From NCBI GenBank assembly GCA_951799425.1, contig OX637409.1:10078960-10142959 (forward strand): DNA of 64,000 nucleotides. Direction: 5' to 3'. A program made the translations under genes and the position numbers. This DNA is from Ilex aquifolium (Eukaryota; Streptophyta; Magnoliopsida; Aquifoliales; Aquifoliaceae). Below are positions 1 through 11,033 of this stretch, piece by piece. Below the pieces are notes generated by a model. It did no database searches and had not been told where the DNA came from. It saw nothing but the letters and a program-made list of their open reading frames with translations. Positions within the stretch are counted from its first letter, which is position 1; each line of letters opens with the position of its first letter.

Positions 1-147
1 AAAAACAACATTTAAAACAAATCTTTTATGTTTCATCTTTTCGAAGAGTCATCGGATTCATTCGAACATGAATAACCATGCATACTTGCATGAGCTGCAA
101 CAATGAATCTTTTAAGGCAAAATCCCACTTGGATTAGGACTCAACGA

Positions 148-191
<44 letters not shown>

Positions 192-542
192 TTTATATAG
201 ATGTAAATGGATTGATGTATCCAAGCTGATCTGTGTATTATAATTGTGATTAGAACAGGGGAAGGGAAAGGGGAGCTTTGGTAAGAGGAGGAACAAAACT
301 CATACCCTCTGTATTAGGTGTGGCCGTGGCATCTTTCACATTCAGAAGGTTAAAACAATAATTACAAAAAAAAAAAAGAGTTGTAGTTAAACACATAAAA
401 GTTGTCGTATACTTAGAACCAAATACGTTTAAGACTTGTACATAAATCCTTAAAAGTCTCCAATATTAGACTGACCTTCAATTTTCTGTATTAACAATGA
501 TATAATTTTTACTGTTGGGGCTAGTATATAAGAGTGTAAATT
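1..542. other. AT-rich non-coding DNA, no gene seen
   Basis: No open frame here shows family-like composition or splice structure. The only ordered feature is a (TC)n microsatellite, listed separately. An A-run lies near 368-378. It may be intergenic DNA downstream of the RanBP1 gene. Confidence 0.5.
153..189. repeat. (TC)n microsatellite
   Basis: About 18 uninterrupted TC dinucleotides, followed by TATTTTATATAG. No other function is visible. Confidence 0.9.
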
Positions 543-1130
543 TCATTCATCTCTAATCTTCATGGATTTTCGAGAACATTTTGGTCCAAAAAAAAATACA
601 ATTCCTGAACTTGTCATCATCTTCTCGGGCCAGCATTCCCTGCCACCACCGGAAAACCACCCAACAACGAAGTTCAGGATTAAATGACCAACACAGCAGG
701 GGAAAGCATCGGCCATCACACCATCGCACACAGCAGGATTAAAACCACACATCACACCACCACCACCACCACCACCACAGCAGTGCCACAACCACAAAAA
801 ATCATAGTTCGACCAACACCACCATACACTCAAAGCTCTAATCCTAAACACTACCAACACCATTGCTCCATCAATCTGAAAAATCCAAAACACCGCCCAA
901 CTCCGAAAACCACCACAATTGAGAACCTCCATTTCACGCCCCACCGACCAACAAGAAAACCCAATCCTCCATCGCAATAATCCTACACCTACGCCACAGA
1001 CCACCGACCACCACAATGATTGGAACAACCCTCTTCCAGCCACCCCCATTTCGCCACAATTGGCAATGACCAATTCAGCCACGTCCATCTCCAGCAACCC
1101 AACCAATTGAATCAAAACTGAATTGGACAC
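543..1130. other. Low-complexity CA/CAC-rich stretch, no gene
   Basis: Both strands are open for long distances only because the base composition is skewed (CCA/CAC-rich on plus). It contains a (CAC)n run at about 755-779. The translations are Thr/His/Pro-rich or Gly/Val/Trp-rich, with no recognisable domain. I treat the open frames as compositional artefacts. Confidence 0.6.
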
Positions 1131-1266
1131 AAGGTATTAAAATAAAAATTAATGGTATCATAAGGTATTAAAATAAAAAAAAATGGCATCATAAGGTATT
1201 AAAATAAAAAATAATGGCATCATAAGGTATTAAAATAAAAAATAATGTCATCATAAGGTATTAAAA
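1131..1266 (+). repeat. 31-bp minisatellite, about 4.4 units
   Basis: Units begin with AAGGTATTAAAATAAAAA at 1131, 1162, 1193, 1224 and 1255, an exact 31-bp period. Units differ by a few substitutions (for example TGGTATCAT, TGGCATCAT and TGTCATCAT). Confidence 0.95.
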
Positions 1267-2016
1267 AACCGAGAACAATGCGCAGCTAGTAGTAGCCACA
1301 GATATGCATCATCTGAATTTGGGTGAAAATTTAGACAAACGAACTCGCACAGGATTCAACCATCTCATCAGAATTAGACGTCATCTCATCACTGAATCTG
1401 ATCAGGTGACATGATAAAATCCTGATCGCTAATTCTTGTCGTATGGTTGTTTTGGATGAACTGAAGACCAAATTCAGATTTTCTGAAGTTGTCAGCAACA
1501 TAGACTGACCTTCGATGATAAATGATGCACCATGAAGGAGCTTTGCTATCACCACCAGAACATGTATTGTGACAACAGTAATTCAAGTCGTACTAACGTC
1601 AGCACTAGTATCGATTCTACTCATAATAATAAGGGAAAAAAACCAAGAAACCATCAATCAAGAATTATATCCCAAGAAAAACTTTTGTTTGTGACATTGT
1701 GTTTTCGGTGCACAGCACCATCATAACTCAACAAGCAACTTACACCAGGTCGACAATAGTATGGGGAAAACGCCTAGTTATATGCACTCACAGTACTGGA
1801 ACCAGAACAACATAGACCCTTGACACGAAAAGAGGACCCAAACAGACCAAATATGGGCAGACATGGACAACAGGACCAACAAAACCATACCATTTCCACC
1901 AACAAATCAAACCGATGGCACTTTGTCCAGACTGAAGTAAGACGAATGGCTGGCAAACTAGGTGAGATAATTAATCTTATCAAGTTGAAAGGGCAGAGTA
2001 TAGGTATGTTTCTACC
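1267..2016 (-). other. RanBP1 downstream region and probable 3' UTR
   Basis: The RanBP1 stop codon lies at 2017-2019 on the minus strand, so the adjacent few hundred bases are probably its 3' UTR. No second gene is evident, and I could not place the cleavage site. The short open frames here lack family-like features. Confidence 0.4.
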
Positions 2017-5000
2017 TTAGGTGGAGGAAACAGACTCCTCATCATTCTTTTCAGTATCTGCTTTTCCAGACTCCTTGTCAGATTCCTTTGCTTCCTTGGC
2101 TACGGGCGCCTCATCCTTCTGCTTCTCTTCAGTTTGTTTATCTTCAACACTCAGGTTCTCAAGTAGCCCAGCAGTAGCAGATGCATCCTTGTTTTCCTCA
2201 TTCTTACTTTGGGATTCAGCAACCTCTTGAACCATTTCCATGAAGGTTTTGCAATCTGAAAAATGAGAGAGGGAGATTAGGACCCTTTTTTGTGCTGTCC
2301 ACTTCAGACACACAAAGTACATAATAAATAAAAAATGATCCCAGAGATGTGCAGTGTCATCATGAACCCGATCTCAATGTAACACTGTTTGGCAGCACAA
2401 AAAAACCCACAAAGCTCTAGATTTCTCCCCTTCATTCTCTTGGTTTTTTTTTTTTTGCACCAGGAAAAGTAAAAAACAGAGAGAGGGGGGGGGGGGATCT
2501 AAGGGAAGCAACTTACACATGCGCGTAAATGGGTTTCGTTGTTATTTTATTATTGATCTTTCTTTGGCACAACTGACAACTTACAACCACCTATGACATT
2601 CAACTTACAAATCAAAACATCAACACATCATTTACCAATAACCAGCCAAATGTACAAAATCAATGTTACTACATGATATAAAAAACTATATATAGCATTT
2701 GCTCCATGAGAGAAAAACTTCAAGATAAAAAAGTAAGCTAGTGACCAAGTTGCATACTAGATAATAAGCAGAAATATGCATCGAATGAAGCTAGAACTCG
2801 ATATATTTTCCAATGAAATTCCCAGGTGACATATATGCTTCAAGTTGCAACCTCCCTTGACATTAGTGGAACAATAGATTATGCAAATCATTGATTTTCT
2901 CCCAGCTTTTACACGCATATGAACAAAATGACACATCCAAATCCTTTCAATATCATATTTTGTCAAGTCGCACAAGTTCAGTCACCACCATTAACAGTTC
3001 AAAAAAATAGTTACCCACCATTAACCATGATGCTTGACCAGTGGATGGTTATGGGTCCCACTATCCGTGGATAATTGAAGTTGATTAGATTTGAGAAAAT
3101 TAGAAATCAAGAGGATCCAAAACACATAATGGCCATAGCCTAGTTTTGAGACTTTTGTCACACACTCGAGTAAAAATGTAACCTTTAGCAAAATTCGCAT
3201 CAAAGCCCCAAGAGGTGGGTTATTGTTGATGGTTTTAGTTTGGTTTTGGATGTTGAGGGCCTATCATATGAGATAGACAGACCATGGTTCAAAGTCGCGG
3301 TATCGGTGATGTTAAACATGACAAGAGATTCAGTTCATATCACAGCGTCACGAAGCCGTATCGACATATTCGGTGACGATAACTCGATGACTAAGGATTG
3401 AATTGGAGACGACTCGAACGTTTCGGCTTAGGAGTGCGAAATTTGGGGTTTATATTTATCGTGTAACAGTATCGTCTCACAAGGTGTCGAGTCAAATACG
3501 ACTCAGTCGACTCGTATTTGAAACGGCCGATACTTTGAACCATGAGCCAAGACAGAGGAAGAATCCTAAGATGGAGTTTGATTCTTCAACAACAAAACTT
3601 GGATGATAAGATGCATGACAAATCTGAGCCCAAAAACTATTTTGAATCGATTTTAGAATAGGACTTTTTTCTTAAGTTAAATGTGTGGAATAAGCTAATT
3701 TCACCCTACTGTGGGGGCATTTAGTATTCCCAATATTACTAATCCTTTAAAACATACCATATACATCCCACCATAAATTTTGTATGAAAAACTCTATCCA
3801 CATTGCTAATGATGAGTTAAAGAAATGCATTTTGCATATGAATAAATGTCAAGATTTGCAATATGTCAAGGTATTCATCAATCTCCACATCGTCACGTCT
3901 ATTATAATAAAATGACCAGTCCCACTCCCACCCAAAATGAATAAGGTTTATAGTAGACCACAAGATAAACTTGGAGTCACACTTAGTAAATATAATGGTG
4001 ACCGTGCATAAAAGAATTCTTCACATAAAGTTCTCCCGAATACTTGAGATTCAAAAGAGAAACCACAAATAAAATATTTTATCCCACCCAAAATGAGTAC
4101 GCATACTTGTCAAATCGCGTATCGGAAGGCGTATCGTTTTTAAAAAATAGTGTATCGTATAGTATCATGTATCGTAAGATACGCGCAATTTTAATTTTTA
4201 AATTATTATCAATAATATATATATACCTTTGTAAAAAAGTCATAAACTCATAATAATATAGTATTTCATTAATATTCCACCAACTATTCAAGTTCCCAAC
4301 ATAGTTCAGTAATATCAAAATACAAAACCTCTAATTCAAATTTCTAACATCAACTACTTGAACAACCTTAATATTAATCAAGAATTTTGAATTCAATTGA
4401 ACAATATTAACATCAGACTTTATTTTTTATTTTTTTTAAACCATAACCATTGAAACGACGTTTCACTGGCTAGTAATTTAAAAATAAGTCCTAGGGTAAA
4501 ACGATGTCATTTCAACCCAAAAAAACCAAAAAAAAAATAAAAAAACAGAATCGTCACGTATTGTATGTATCGTATATCGTACGATACTGTGCAAAAACGA
4601 TACAGAGACACACTATATATATCGTTTTTCAAGTGTATCGTGACGTATCGTACGATACTAATAACTATGTGATAAGGTTTCAAGTAGATAGACCACTCTT
4701 TTTCCTTTTTTTAGCAAGTCTCCGCACGAACACAAACTTACAGTCACACTCGTAAATATTATGAAGGCTATGCATATTATGCAACATGAATACTTCTTAA
4801 GAAACGTCAAAATATGTGAGATCCAAAAGAGAAACAAAAAAAAAATGGTGAGGCCAAGGATTGTCAATGCATCAAATTTGATTCGGTTTTCAATTCATTC
4901 GTTCTGAATCTATATTCGTTTACACAACTCCGATCCAAATTCATTCTCATTATCCAACGGATTTCATCTTCCCAGTTCATATCTCAATTCGGAGATATCC

Positions 5001-6734
5001 GTTTAAAACCAAAATTTGATACGAAAACATTATCTGATACGAACAACAAAATAAGATTGAATTTTAACAAGTTAGATATGATTAACATTTAATTACATCA
5101 AATAATTACTTAATTTCATCATATGATTATACAACTTGGATCGGATCACAATCAAATTGGATATTAATATATCAAACTCTAAATCATTCAATATTATATA
5201 ATAATTCGGATTTTGATGTATAGACTGCTTACAATAGCACCAGTAAGATAAACAGATGTGATAGCTATTGTACAACAATCAACAGAGTAAAAGAAGGTCA
5301 AAATTAACTTTAACAGAAAGGATGACACTTAATAGAATACAATGACGAAATATGATTCATGTAGGCTTCATTGAGTGGAGTTGGGTTTTATGCGACAAAT
5401 CAGATTCATTATCTTTTACAATACTCAAGACCACGCTAACGAGCAATGTTATGCCACATCACTACACCAACATAAGGCATGTTCAAAAATCTATACATTA
5501 CAAAAATATAGGAAAACTACCTGGAAAAAAATAGTCATCCATAAAGACATATATGTCAAAAAATAAATAAATAAAGATCCACTGTAAGATATATGTGAAA
5601 AAATGTTAACTATTCCACCTTTCCATTCAAGTTATTTCACCTGAACCAGGCCAAGAGAACAGTTGCACATGACAGCATATACTTCTTTCTTGTACATACC
5701 ATAATAACTGATTATCATGCAAGCACCAAGGTTTTACATCACATATCATTTCCAAAACATCATGTACAAAATCTCTTTTCTGCAAAATCCAGATGGCATT
5801 TTGACGTTCCAAATGGTATGCACATATAAGTGATATAAATACCAACAATATGCACACATCCAGATATAACTGGAAACCTTTACCATTTAACTCAGAGCAA
5901 TTTGGCACTAAAAGATCATTTTGTTTAGTTTTCTTTCCTTTTCTTGTTAACACATTACATCACAGAAGATCAAGACCCTAGTACTTAGATCCATCCGCAG
6001 TCTTTAAGAAAGCAATTAAGTTAAATTGAACAACACGCAATCTAAATACAATCAACACGAATGCTTAGTTCAATATAGTAGTGAAGATATTTTCCAAAGT
6101 ATACTTACTCTCAACTGATCCGAATCTAATGCAGAACAGTTCATTCTTCAGTTCACCATCAGCGAAGTCAGCCGCATGCCACACACAAGACTTTTCATTC
6201 CCAGCGTGTTCCTGAACCGACATAGTAGGAAGAACTGCAAATTACAGTCAAAAAGGCATCCCAAATATTAATATCACACCAAACAAGTGCTATTAGATCA
6301 TATGGAGCAAAAGAAGTATTGAAAACAGACCGAGATGGTTTGCACAGATCTTGAGAGTTTTGGATTGGCGCATAACGAGACGAACTTTGTCAGTTTCCTT
6401 GTGCTTCAAGAGCTTCACAGTACCAGCACCTCTCTCCTTCCATTGATTTCCTTCTTTATCGAATCGATAGAGCTTTGCCTTCCTGCGGATCAGCAGAAAC
6501 GAAATCATTGAGAAATAAAACCTAGATTTTGACCATATCGAGACGAAATTGATCTCAGACTAGAAGAGAGGGGGAGTAAGATTACAGATCAAGAATTGCA
6601 TCTTCGCCTTCTTCACCGGTGCTCACAGAGACCTCTTCGAGCTTGACGATTGGGGCGACCTGTGCTCCGGTGTCTTCATCTTCGGCTCCAGCGGTTTCTT
6701 CCTCTTCTCTGTGCTCAGGATCGGTGCTCGCCAT
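2017..6734 (-). CDS. RANBP1: Ran-binding protein 1 (RanBP1-type), four exons
   Basis: Exons on the minus strand: 6734-6586, 6482-6331, 6234-6109 and 2255-2017. All introns are GT-AG and the phases agree, giving 222 codons including stop (221 aa). The ATG at 6734 opens [12 protein letters not shown]. An in-frame upstream ATG exists, but this one gives the N-terminus expected of plant RanBP1. Exon 1 holds the acidic leader and the segment [13 protein letters not shown]. Exons 2-3 hold the Ran-binding (PH-like) core, with [52 protein letters not shown] and LFCIRF. Exon 4 is a Lys/Glu/Ala-rich acidic tail, typical of plant members. The family binds Ran-GTP in the cytoplasm and stimulates RanGAP-driven GTP hydrolysis, releasing cargo after nuclear export. 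Intron 3 is unusually long (3853 bp) and holds transposon-like segments. Length and motifs fit plant RanBP1a/b/c; I cannot choose the paralogue. Confidence 0.95.
3283..3544. mobile_element. MITE-like element with CATGGTTCAAAGT inverted ends
   Basis: The left end reads CATGGTTCAAAGT and the right end reads ACTTTGAACCATG, a perfect 13-bp terminal inverted repeat around 262 bp. The interior is rich in CGA/TCG motifs, unlike the AT-rich intron around it. I could not find a convincing target-site duplication, so the superfamily is not assigned. Confidence 0.65.
4100..4665. repeat. GTATCG/CGATAC-rich palindromic block, possible MITE
   Basis: Both ends are dense in GTATC and GATAC words, for example the self-complementary CGTATCGTACGATAC near 4643-4657 and CGTATCGTAAGATACGCG near 4168-4185. 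The middle is plain AT-rich DNA. Opposing ends built from the same words suggest a degenerate inverted-repeat transposon. No target duplication was identified. Confidence 0.45.
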
Positions 6735-6828
6735 GGTGAAGAAAGATGAGAGAGAGTGTGAACTCAAGATAAGAGAGATAAAGCAAATTCTGAAAGTCTG
6801 AAATTAGGGAGAACTGTGCGAGGGTTGG

Positions 6829-6843
6829 AGGGTTTTATAGGAG
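6829..6843 (-). promoter_or_regulatory. Probable TATA box of RanBP1
   Basis: On the minus strand the sequence reads CCTATAAAACCC about 100 bases upstream of the ATG at 6734. That predicts a 5' UTR of roughly 70 nt. The position is right for a core promoter; transcription itself is inferred. Confidence 0.6.
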
Positions 6844-6849
6844 AGTGAG

Positions 6850-7056
6850 GAAAAAGTAGTAGTGAGCGAAGTGAGTTGAGAAAAGGAGGCGTGAGTTTTA
6901 TTTTTTATTTTGGTCAGAAGGAGGCGTGAGTTAAGTGAACCGCTTGAGCGGACGAATGGAAGGGTTTTTGAATAAGATTTCAACTGTTTGGCTCTCGGGT
7001 CATTGTTGTCTTATTCCGGAATAAGACTATTCCACTTATTTTTGTGGATCGTAGGT
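6850..7056. other. RanBP1 upstream region
   Basis: No coding potential is evident. The sequence holds short direct repeats of GGAGGCGTGAGTT (about 6885-6897 and 6920-6932). It is the probable promoter-proximal DNA of the minus-strand RanBP1 gene. Confidence 0.4.
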
Positions 7057-7259
7057 GGGACATGGCCCTTTCTTTTGGACTCGAGGCCCATGGATGCCCC
7101 CCAAGCGGCAAAGTCTTTGCCAAGTTCAAGGATTTCTCGAGGGTATAACTTGGCCCATTTATGACATTACAAGACGGCCTCTGATCTTAAACACATCATG
7201 CCTGCGTGATGGTGCAATCGGGATACAAAAATCATCCCAAGTGTTATTGTATATAATGA
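7057..7259 (+). mobile_element. Possible left part of a Ty1-copia LTR, split by a Helitron
   Basis: This stretch abuts the 3' terminus of the minus-strand Helitron (7260-8554). On the far side of that Helitron lies the end of an LTR followed by a tRNA-iMet-type primer site. If the Helitron is removed, 7057-7259 plus 8555-8692 would form a candidate LTR of about 340 bp. The left boundary (TGGGACATGG) is a guess, because no second LTR is present for comparison. Confidence 0.35.
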
Positions 7260-8554
7260 TTAGTTATTGTATGTGCCTGAAAACACAAAATAATAAAAAA
7301 AATGATTAAAAATAAATATATTTATATTCACATCCAAAATCAAATTACAAACATAAAGTAAAGAAAAAAATTTAAACACCGATTGTAGTGGGGGTGAACA
7401 GTGGTAATAGTGGTGGTGAGAGATGGTGATGGTTGTGGTGGGTGGCGACGACCATGGTGATGGTGGCAGTCATGGGTGGCAATGATGCTGGTGGTAGATT
7501 TTTGGTGACGATGGTGGTAGTGACAATCATGGATGACAACGATAGTGGTTGTGGGCGACGATGATGGTGGTTGGCAGTGGTGGTGGTGGGGCGACGACGG
7601 TGGTGTGTTGTGGTGGTGGACAGTGATGATGGAGGTGGTGGGCGACGATGGGTGCTTCTGGACGACAATGTGATAGGTTGTAGTAAATAGCGGTGGTGGT
7701 AGTGGTGGTGGTGGTGGTAGATGTGGTAGAGGTGGGTGACAATGGGTGGCAACAGCGGTGGGCGATGACAATTGGTGGTGGTGGTGGTTGGTGGTGGTAA
7801 GTTTGATGGGCGGTGGGTGACAGTGACTAGCAGCGATGGTGGGCAATGATGGGTGGTGGTGGGTTGTGATATTGGGCGGCGATGGGTGGTGATGAGCAAC
7901 AATGGTAGTGGTGGGTGTTGACGGTGGACGACGGTGATAATGATAATAAATATAAGAATGAGATGAAAATTATGGTGAGTGGTAGCGGTGGCGATGGTGG
8001 TGGGGCAACGGCGGCGATGGGAGGTGGCGATGGTGGTGGGGTGGGATGGCGACAGTAGTGGTGGCGGCGGTGATAGCGATGGTGGTGGTGTTGGTGATGG
8101 TGGTGGTATGGTGGCGACAGCGGTGATGGTGGTGGTGGTGGGGCGGTTGGTGGGGTGGTGATGGTGGGGTGGCGATAATGGTGGTGGTGGCGGGGTGGCA
8201 GTAATGGTGGTGGCAACGGCAGTGGTGGAGGTGGTGGTTGTTGTGGCATAACTGGTGATGGGGTGGCGGTGGTAATGGTGATGACGGTGGGGCGGTGGTA
8301 GTGGTGGAGCGGTTCCAAATATTATTATTATTATTTTTAAAGTGTTCATAAGTAGTTATAAATTCTAGAAGTACTTTTAAAAAGTCAACACAAGCACACC
8401 CTTAGAGGCATATTTTCTCTATTAAATTTGAGGTATTAATATTAGCCGTCAGATTAACTTTAGAATAAAATTTAAAGAGATCTCAACCGCGAAAAGCAAA
8501 AACCATTTTGTTTATCTTTTAAGATTTGAATTGTATTGTACTTTATTATATAGA
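7260..8554 (-). mobile_element. Helitron copy A, GGT/ACC triplet core (1295 bp)
   Basis: Read on the minus strand, the 5' end is A|TCTATATAATAAAGT at 8554. The 3' end at 7260 is a degenerate hairpin (TGTG...GGCACA), then ACAATAACTAA|T. That is the Helitron pattern: 5'-TC, 3'-CTRR, a terminal hairpin, insertion between A and T, and no target duplication. Between conserved flanks of about 200 bp lies about 0.9 kb of irregular GGT/GGC/GAT triplets on plus (ACC/GCC/ATC on minus). The long open frames in the core (up to 325 codons of Pro/Thr/His) are compositional. It carries no helicase/Rep gene, so it is non-autonomous. The same family appears at 23765-24518, 28826-30358 and 31067-31793. Confidence 0.88.
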
Positions 8555-9145
8555 TAATTTATTTGCCCCAAATCAGTTAGATTAAAAAAATGTATTACTC
8601 TTTTGTATTATAAATAAACCTCCGCACATATATTATGGATTACACTAAAGTAATATATAATTGATATTCGTTTTTTATTCTCTTCTTTTACATGGTATTA
8701 GAGTCTAGGCTAGTGAATCTTTTTTGCCAAGGCTAGTATGCTCTATGGTTGCTCTGCGGGGATCCTCCACATCAGAACTCTTGAGGTTCTTCTATTTTCG
8801 GTTGTCCTCCGAGATAATATGTTATGTGGTTGTCTTGTGAGGGATCCTCCACATCAGAACACTTGAGGCTTCTCTTTCGGTCGATCTCCGGTGACTTTCC
8901 AGTAGTCCTCCAGTGACATTCCAATTGCCTTCCAATCATCATCTGCGCGACATTCTGGCCATCCTCCGATGACGTTCCGATTTGCCCCACGTCCATCCTT
9001 CGACTACGTTCCGATCACCTCTCTGATTGACCTTCGGTGACCTTCCAGTCATTCACTGACTATCCAGATCTCACTATGACACTATCTGATGTTTTTCAGC
9101 CAATTTTCATCACTCTTGATGGCTCAAATTTTCAACGAATCTTGC
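8555..9145 (+). mobile_element. Ty1-copia remnant: LTR end, primer-binding site, gag start
   Basis: 8555-8692 resembles the 3' part of an LTR: a TATA-like TATTATAAATAAACC near 8608 and an end in ...TTTTACA. It is followed at once by TGGTATTAGAGTC (8693-8705), close to the primer-binding site TGGTATCAGAGC complementary to initiator tRNA-Met used by Ty1-copia elements. The leader has repeats of TTCC(A/G)(A/G)T and CCTCCG. An ATG at 9076 opens MTLSDVFQPIFITLDGSNF, matching the copia gag N-terminus (...I.LDGSN...). The element then breaks off near 9145, where sequence of a different retrotransposon begins. Confidence 0.7.
8693..8705 (+). promoter_or_regulatory. Primer-binding site (tRNA-iMet type)
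   Basis: TGGTATTAGAGTC directly follows an LTR-like ...CA end. It differs by a few bases from the canonical TGGTATCAGAGC. It primes minus-strand DNA synthesis in Ty1-copia elements; the copy here is a relic. Confidence 0.65.
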
Positions 9146-10360
9146 CATTATAAGCTTAGGATCCATCTGATCAGGGGAGTGTTTAGGCAAAGATTCGACT
9201 GGGGTGGTCTGAATAGGAAACGCCTCCACAGGGGACCCAAGCCCGTACTCAGTAAGCTTCTCCTTGGTCACCAGAGTAGAAAAGGGCTTGAGACCGTAGG
9301 CTTCAGCTAAAGCCACCGTCCCAGCCTCTGTAGTATCAAGAGAAGGGTGAAAACCTACAAAAGAGACAAAAGACAGGTTAGAGTCGTGATGGGAATGCAT
9401 TTAGCAGGTAAATGTTTAAATGTCATTCTTATGTGTGTTCCTTGGGACCCCCCAAAACCTAGGAATACGGGGAATGTTGCCAGACACTCTTGACAACTCC
9501 CAAGAATCGCCCCAGACGAAGATGAACTTTGGTTTTCACCCCTTGTTGAAAGAAGGAATCCCAGAAATCAAACTCTTCACCTTAAGCCGCTTGGCAAAAT
9601 AGAAAAAGCCTAGTGCGGGATAAGACTTAAGTCGGAAAAGGTGGGCAAACTCACGAATGGTGGGTGGAGAAGTGTTCCCACTCTTGCGCCAGTGAACAAG
9701 AAGGCCGACCGACAAGCCCTAACTGTTGGGGGAAACCCGAGCTTGACACACATTATATAAGGCAAGGATATCTCGAATGAAGGGATGAACAACGAATTTG
9801 AGGTCAGCATGGAATGCCAAGGTGAATAAACAAGTTATCCCTGGAATAGATAAGTTACACCTCTCATCTTCCTCAGGATAATGGAGTAGAATAGAAGCTG
9901 AAAATAAGTACTCCTCCCTCAGGGCCTCTAAGTCGTCCTTGTTGATACGACTCGAAGTCGACTCGGCACAACATGTAAGATCAGAGAGGTCTCATCAAAC
10001 TTTCTTTCTTTTAGGACCAGAGGAAGTTGGAACACCTTTGATCCCCCTCTTCTTGGCATGGCTAGAGACAGCTAGGGGCAAAGCCAATGGAAGCTCGATG
10101 GAGCGACCTGAAGTTGAGGCCACAGTAATAGATCCGAGGTCTTCATGATCTAACACCCTAGGACGAAACTCGAATCTTTCTACCAAAGCTAATGAAAATT
10201 GATCACCCTCAACTAGGGCAGTGTCGTCGACAAGAGGCTCCTCACCACTAGGGGGAGATGTGGCCTCTTCAGCACAACCACTAGTATGGGAAGCCGAAAC
10301 CTCCTCAACACTCTCATCACTTCTCTCCCCGGACGCAGGATTAGAAGAGGTACCATTGGG
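9110..10360 (-). pseudogene. Decayed antisense extra ORF of a Tat-type Ty3/gypsy element
   Basis: The minus-strand translation, in several frames broken by stops, gives a Ser/Glu-rich N-terminal part (about 10360-9995) ending in PTSSGPKRKKV. A globular part follows (about 9930-9420) with IPGITCLFTLAFHADLKF, VVHPFIRDILALYNVCQARV, GLLVHWRKSGNTSPPTIREF and IPRFWGVPRNTHKNDI. It ends in a segment to 9110. This pattern fits the plant 'putative gypsy-type transposon' family (PF04195-like) found as an additional ORF in Tat-lineage retrotransposons. It runs antisense to the 3' LTR at 11034-11805, starting on the LTR side. This is the same arrangement as the intact-LTR element at 35877-46780. Function is unknown even in intact members. 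Confidence 0.65.
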
Positions 10361-11033
10361 GCTTCAAATCATAACCCGAAATGTAAAGAAGGCAGATGCA
10401 AAGCACAAGCTATCAAAAGTAGTGGAGCAAAATACTAGGATCTGATCAAGGACAGCCTCAATAGGAAAGGGTAATCTACAAACTGCAAAAGAAAAGCAAA
10501 ATTGTCGGAATGACGCCGAAAGTAACTAAACCTCCAAATAATGAAACGAAACCCGCGGCCCCACCAACTGGGGTTAAAGGGATACAGAATGAAAGAAAGA
10601 GAACGGGCACATACCTAATTGAAAGGTAAGATCACTTCGTAAAGGAACAAAAGCACAGAATTTTCAAAATCACCGGAGAAATGAGGCAACCACCTTAGAG
10701 TCCAGAAAGGGGGAAAGGAACGCGAAAATTTGAAGTCACAGTGAAAAGACAAAGGGCATTTCCCCCCTTTTTATAACATTTATTACCACGATGAGATGTG
10801 GGAAAGAGACGTACCAAATGAGCTATCTCCCTGCGACGCGTGTCCTTTCCTAGCACATCTTTCACATCAGAGCGAATATAAGGGAACAAAAAATGATACT
10901 AAAACTGCGTTGGTAATCATGAGGAACCGTCATCCATAAAGTGATCATTGCAGCTGAAAAGACGATTTTAACCTCAGGACGGAGCTAGAAGGTCATCCTC
11001 CTAACCTGAGGCTAGGGGGCAACTGACGATGAT
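10361..11033. mobile_element. Tat remnant, region between extra ORF and 3' LTR
   Basis: No domain is recognised. Just before the LTR lies a purine-rich tract (GAGGCTAGGGGGCAAC, about 11018-11033), the expected polypurine tract for a plus-strand element. The 5' LTR, gag and pol of this element are missing to the left. Confidence 0.55.

Larger units (their letters stand above)
2256..6108 (-). other. RanBP1 intron 3 (3.85 kb)
   Basis: It is bounded by the donor AGA|GTAAGTAT (minus strand, at 6108) and the acceptor TTTTTCAG|ATTGC (at 2256). It contains a homopolymer pair (T-run near 2445, G-run near 2488), a 262-bp inverted-repeat element (3283-3544) and a GTATCG-rich palindromic block (about 4100-4665). 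The remainder is AT-rich. No open frame resembles a gene. The size comes from accumulated insertions rather than coding content. Confidence 0.8.

Noticed and set aside
543-1130. 195-codon open frame on minus
   Set aside because: Low-complexity Gly/Val/Trp/Cys translation of CA-rich DNA; no domain, and the opposite strand is equally open.
7340-8349. Open frames up to 325 codons rich in Pro, Thr and His (and Gly-rich ones on the other strand)
   Set aside because: They lie wholly in the ACC/GGT triplet core of Helitron A; several frames are open at once, and similar frames occur in every copy of the family.
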